14,521 nucleotides of DNA, taken from positions 1 to 14,521 of the forward strand of contig JBGTAR010000004.1 of NCBI GenBank assembly GCA_041749815.1, read 5' to 3'. A program made the translations under genes and the position numbers. The notes beneath the pieces were generated by a model. The model saw only the letters and a list, made by a program, of their open reading frames with translations. It was not told where the DNA came from and made no database searches. Below are positions 13,824 through 14,521 of this stretch, in pieces. This stretch comes from JAJTZA01 sp041749815. GTDB taxonomy: Bacteria > Verrucomicrobiota > Verrucomicrobiia > Chthoniobacterales > Terrimicrobiaceae. The stretch's first letter is position 1; each line of letters begins with the position of its first letter.

Positions 13824-14521
13824 CCATTTTTCAGAGGAGCCAGGTCCGGGAGCGCGTCTTGGTAGGAGGGGAAAAGCGGCCGCCATCCGGTGGTTTTCAG
13901 CTTGGCGTTTGAGACGCGTTTGTTGGTGTTTCCGCGTTTTCGAGTTGTCGGTGCTTCGGCGTGGGGTGGGAGGGGGCCTTTTAAGTGAGAGGCAATCCAG
14001 GAGTACACATCGATTTGAGGGGATGGGGTGTCATCCGACACATTGTAGATCCCGGACAGTTTTTTGGTCCCGGCAAGGAGGATGGCCTGGGCGGCGTCAT
14101 CGCGGTGGACCTGATTAATCCATCGGGAGCCATCACCTTCCACTGCGGCCGTGCCATCGAGGTATTTGCGCAGGAGCACGGAGCGGCCGGGGCCGTAGAT
14201 CCCAGAGAGTCGGAGTACGCAGCCCTCCACGGAAAGAGCCAGAGACTCAGCTTCAAGGAGGATCTTTCCGGTTTCGACAGTGGGTTCAGCGGGGCTTGTC
14301 TCATCAACCAGGCTTCCATCGTTTTGACCATATACCGATGTGCTGCCAACAAAGAGGACATGCCGGGGTGCTGTGGCGGCAAGGAGCTGACGCAGCCCCT
14401 GCACATAAACCCGCCGATAGGCCTCGACTCCGCCGCCGCGGCCAGAGCTGGCGCAATGAACCAAGAGGTCGGGAGATAACCACGGTTCTGGAAAATGAGG
14501 GTTTCCGGCGATGTCCATCGC
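13802..14521 (-). CDS. NAD(P)-dependent epimerase-like (extended SDR, YeeZ-like) protein, N-terminus outside window
   Basis: The frame runs off the right edge: the codon before the Met at 14516-14518 is open, and the Rossmann GxxGxxG loop expected at the N-terminus is absent, so the true start lies outside. The visible ~239 residues show DLLVHCASSG, LFVGSTSVYGQ, VLRLSGIYGPGR, WINQVHRDDAAQAILLA and IYNVSDDTP, the order found in extended SDR/NAD-dependent epimerase family members, closest to the YeeZ-like group. In place of the classic YxxxK the sequence reads TVETGKILLEAESL, so catalysis may differ or be lost. The substrate is unknown. Its 3' end overlaps the kinase gene by 22 bases, tail to tail. 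Confidence 0.85.
   Translation of the reverse strand, partial: AMDIAGNPHFPEPWLSPDLLVHCASSGRGGGVEAYRRVYVQGLRQLLAATAPRHVLFVGSTSVYGQNDGSLVDETSPAEPTVETGKILLEAESLALSVEGCVLRLSGIYGPGRSVLLRKYLDGTAAVEGDGSRWINQVHRDDAAQAILLAGTKKLSGIYNVSDDTPSPQIDVYSWIASHLKGPLPPHAEAPTTRKRGNTNKRVSNAKLKTTGWRPLFPSYQDALPDLAPLKNGYPLFES

Noticed and set aside
1..14521. tRNA, rRNA, CRISPR arrays, insertion sequences, phage or attachment sites
   Set aside because: No cloverleaf, regular spaced repeats, transposase or integrase motifs, or terminal inverted repeats were seen on either strand.

Overview
The window is a chromosomal stretch of moderately GC-rich bacterial DNA. The protein set suggests Verrucomicrobiota or a related PVC-group bacterium, as an inference from gene content: an AraC regulator facing a PhyH dioxygenase, an ECF sigma factor, an AsmA-like membrane protein, several lipoproteins with clear lipoboxes, and start codons that mostly lack a Shine-Dalgarno sequence. 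I see no rRNA, tRNA, CRISPR array, transposase or phage gene, and I assign no species.

Layout. Bases 1-2283 hold the C-terminal part of maltooligosyl trehalose synthase (treY), cut by the left edge. An AraC-family regulator (minus) converges on it and diverges from a PhyH-type Fe(II)/2-oxoglutarate dioxygenase (plus). The gap between that pair carries a tandem direct repeat with 21-bp spacing, a candidate operator. Bases 4141-4780 (minus) hold three tightly packed small genes: a two-helix membrane protein, an unknown 80-residue protein, and a Thr-rich lipoprotein. They diverge from an ECF sigma factor (4965-5567) that has an ECF-like promoter in front and no recognisable anti-sigma gene behind. 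A DUF4336/metallo-beta-lactamase-like protein (minus) follows, then about 380 bases without an intact gene, including a start-less reading frame.

The middle holds a spermidine-synthase-like system split into two overlapping genes: a polytopic membrane half (6721-7302) and a methyltransferase-fold half with its own lipoprotein signal (7287-8207). An AsmA-like protein (minus) meets it tail to tail with one base between. A CPA1-type cation/proton antiporter diverges from the AsmA gene.

The right part is signalling: a lipoprotein with 11-residue amphipathic repeats, a receiver-only response regulator whose TTG start overlaps the lipoprotein stop, and a histidine kinase with an RsbRD-like N-terminus preceded by an unusual short-ORF leader. 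Together they look like a phosphorelay without a DNA-binding output. A partial NAD-dependent epimerase-like gene (minus) overlaps the kinase 3' end and runs off the right edge.

Most worth following: the ECF sigma factor with its divergent small-protein operon, the split lipoprotein form of the spermidine-synthase family, and the kinase leader.
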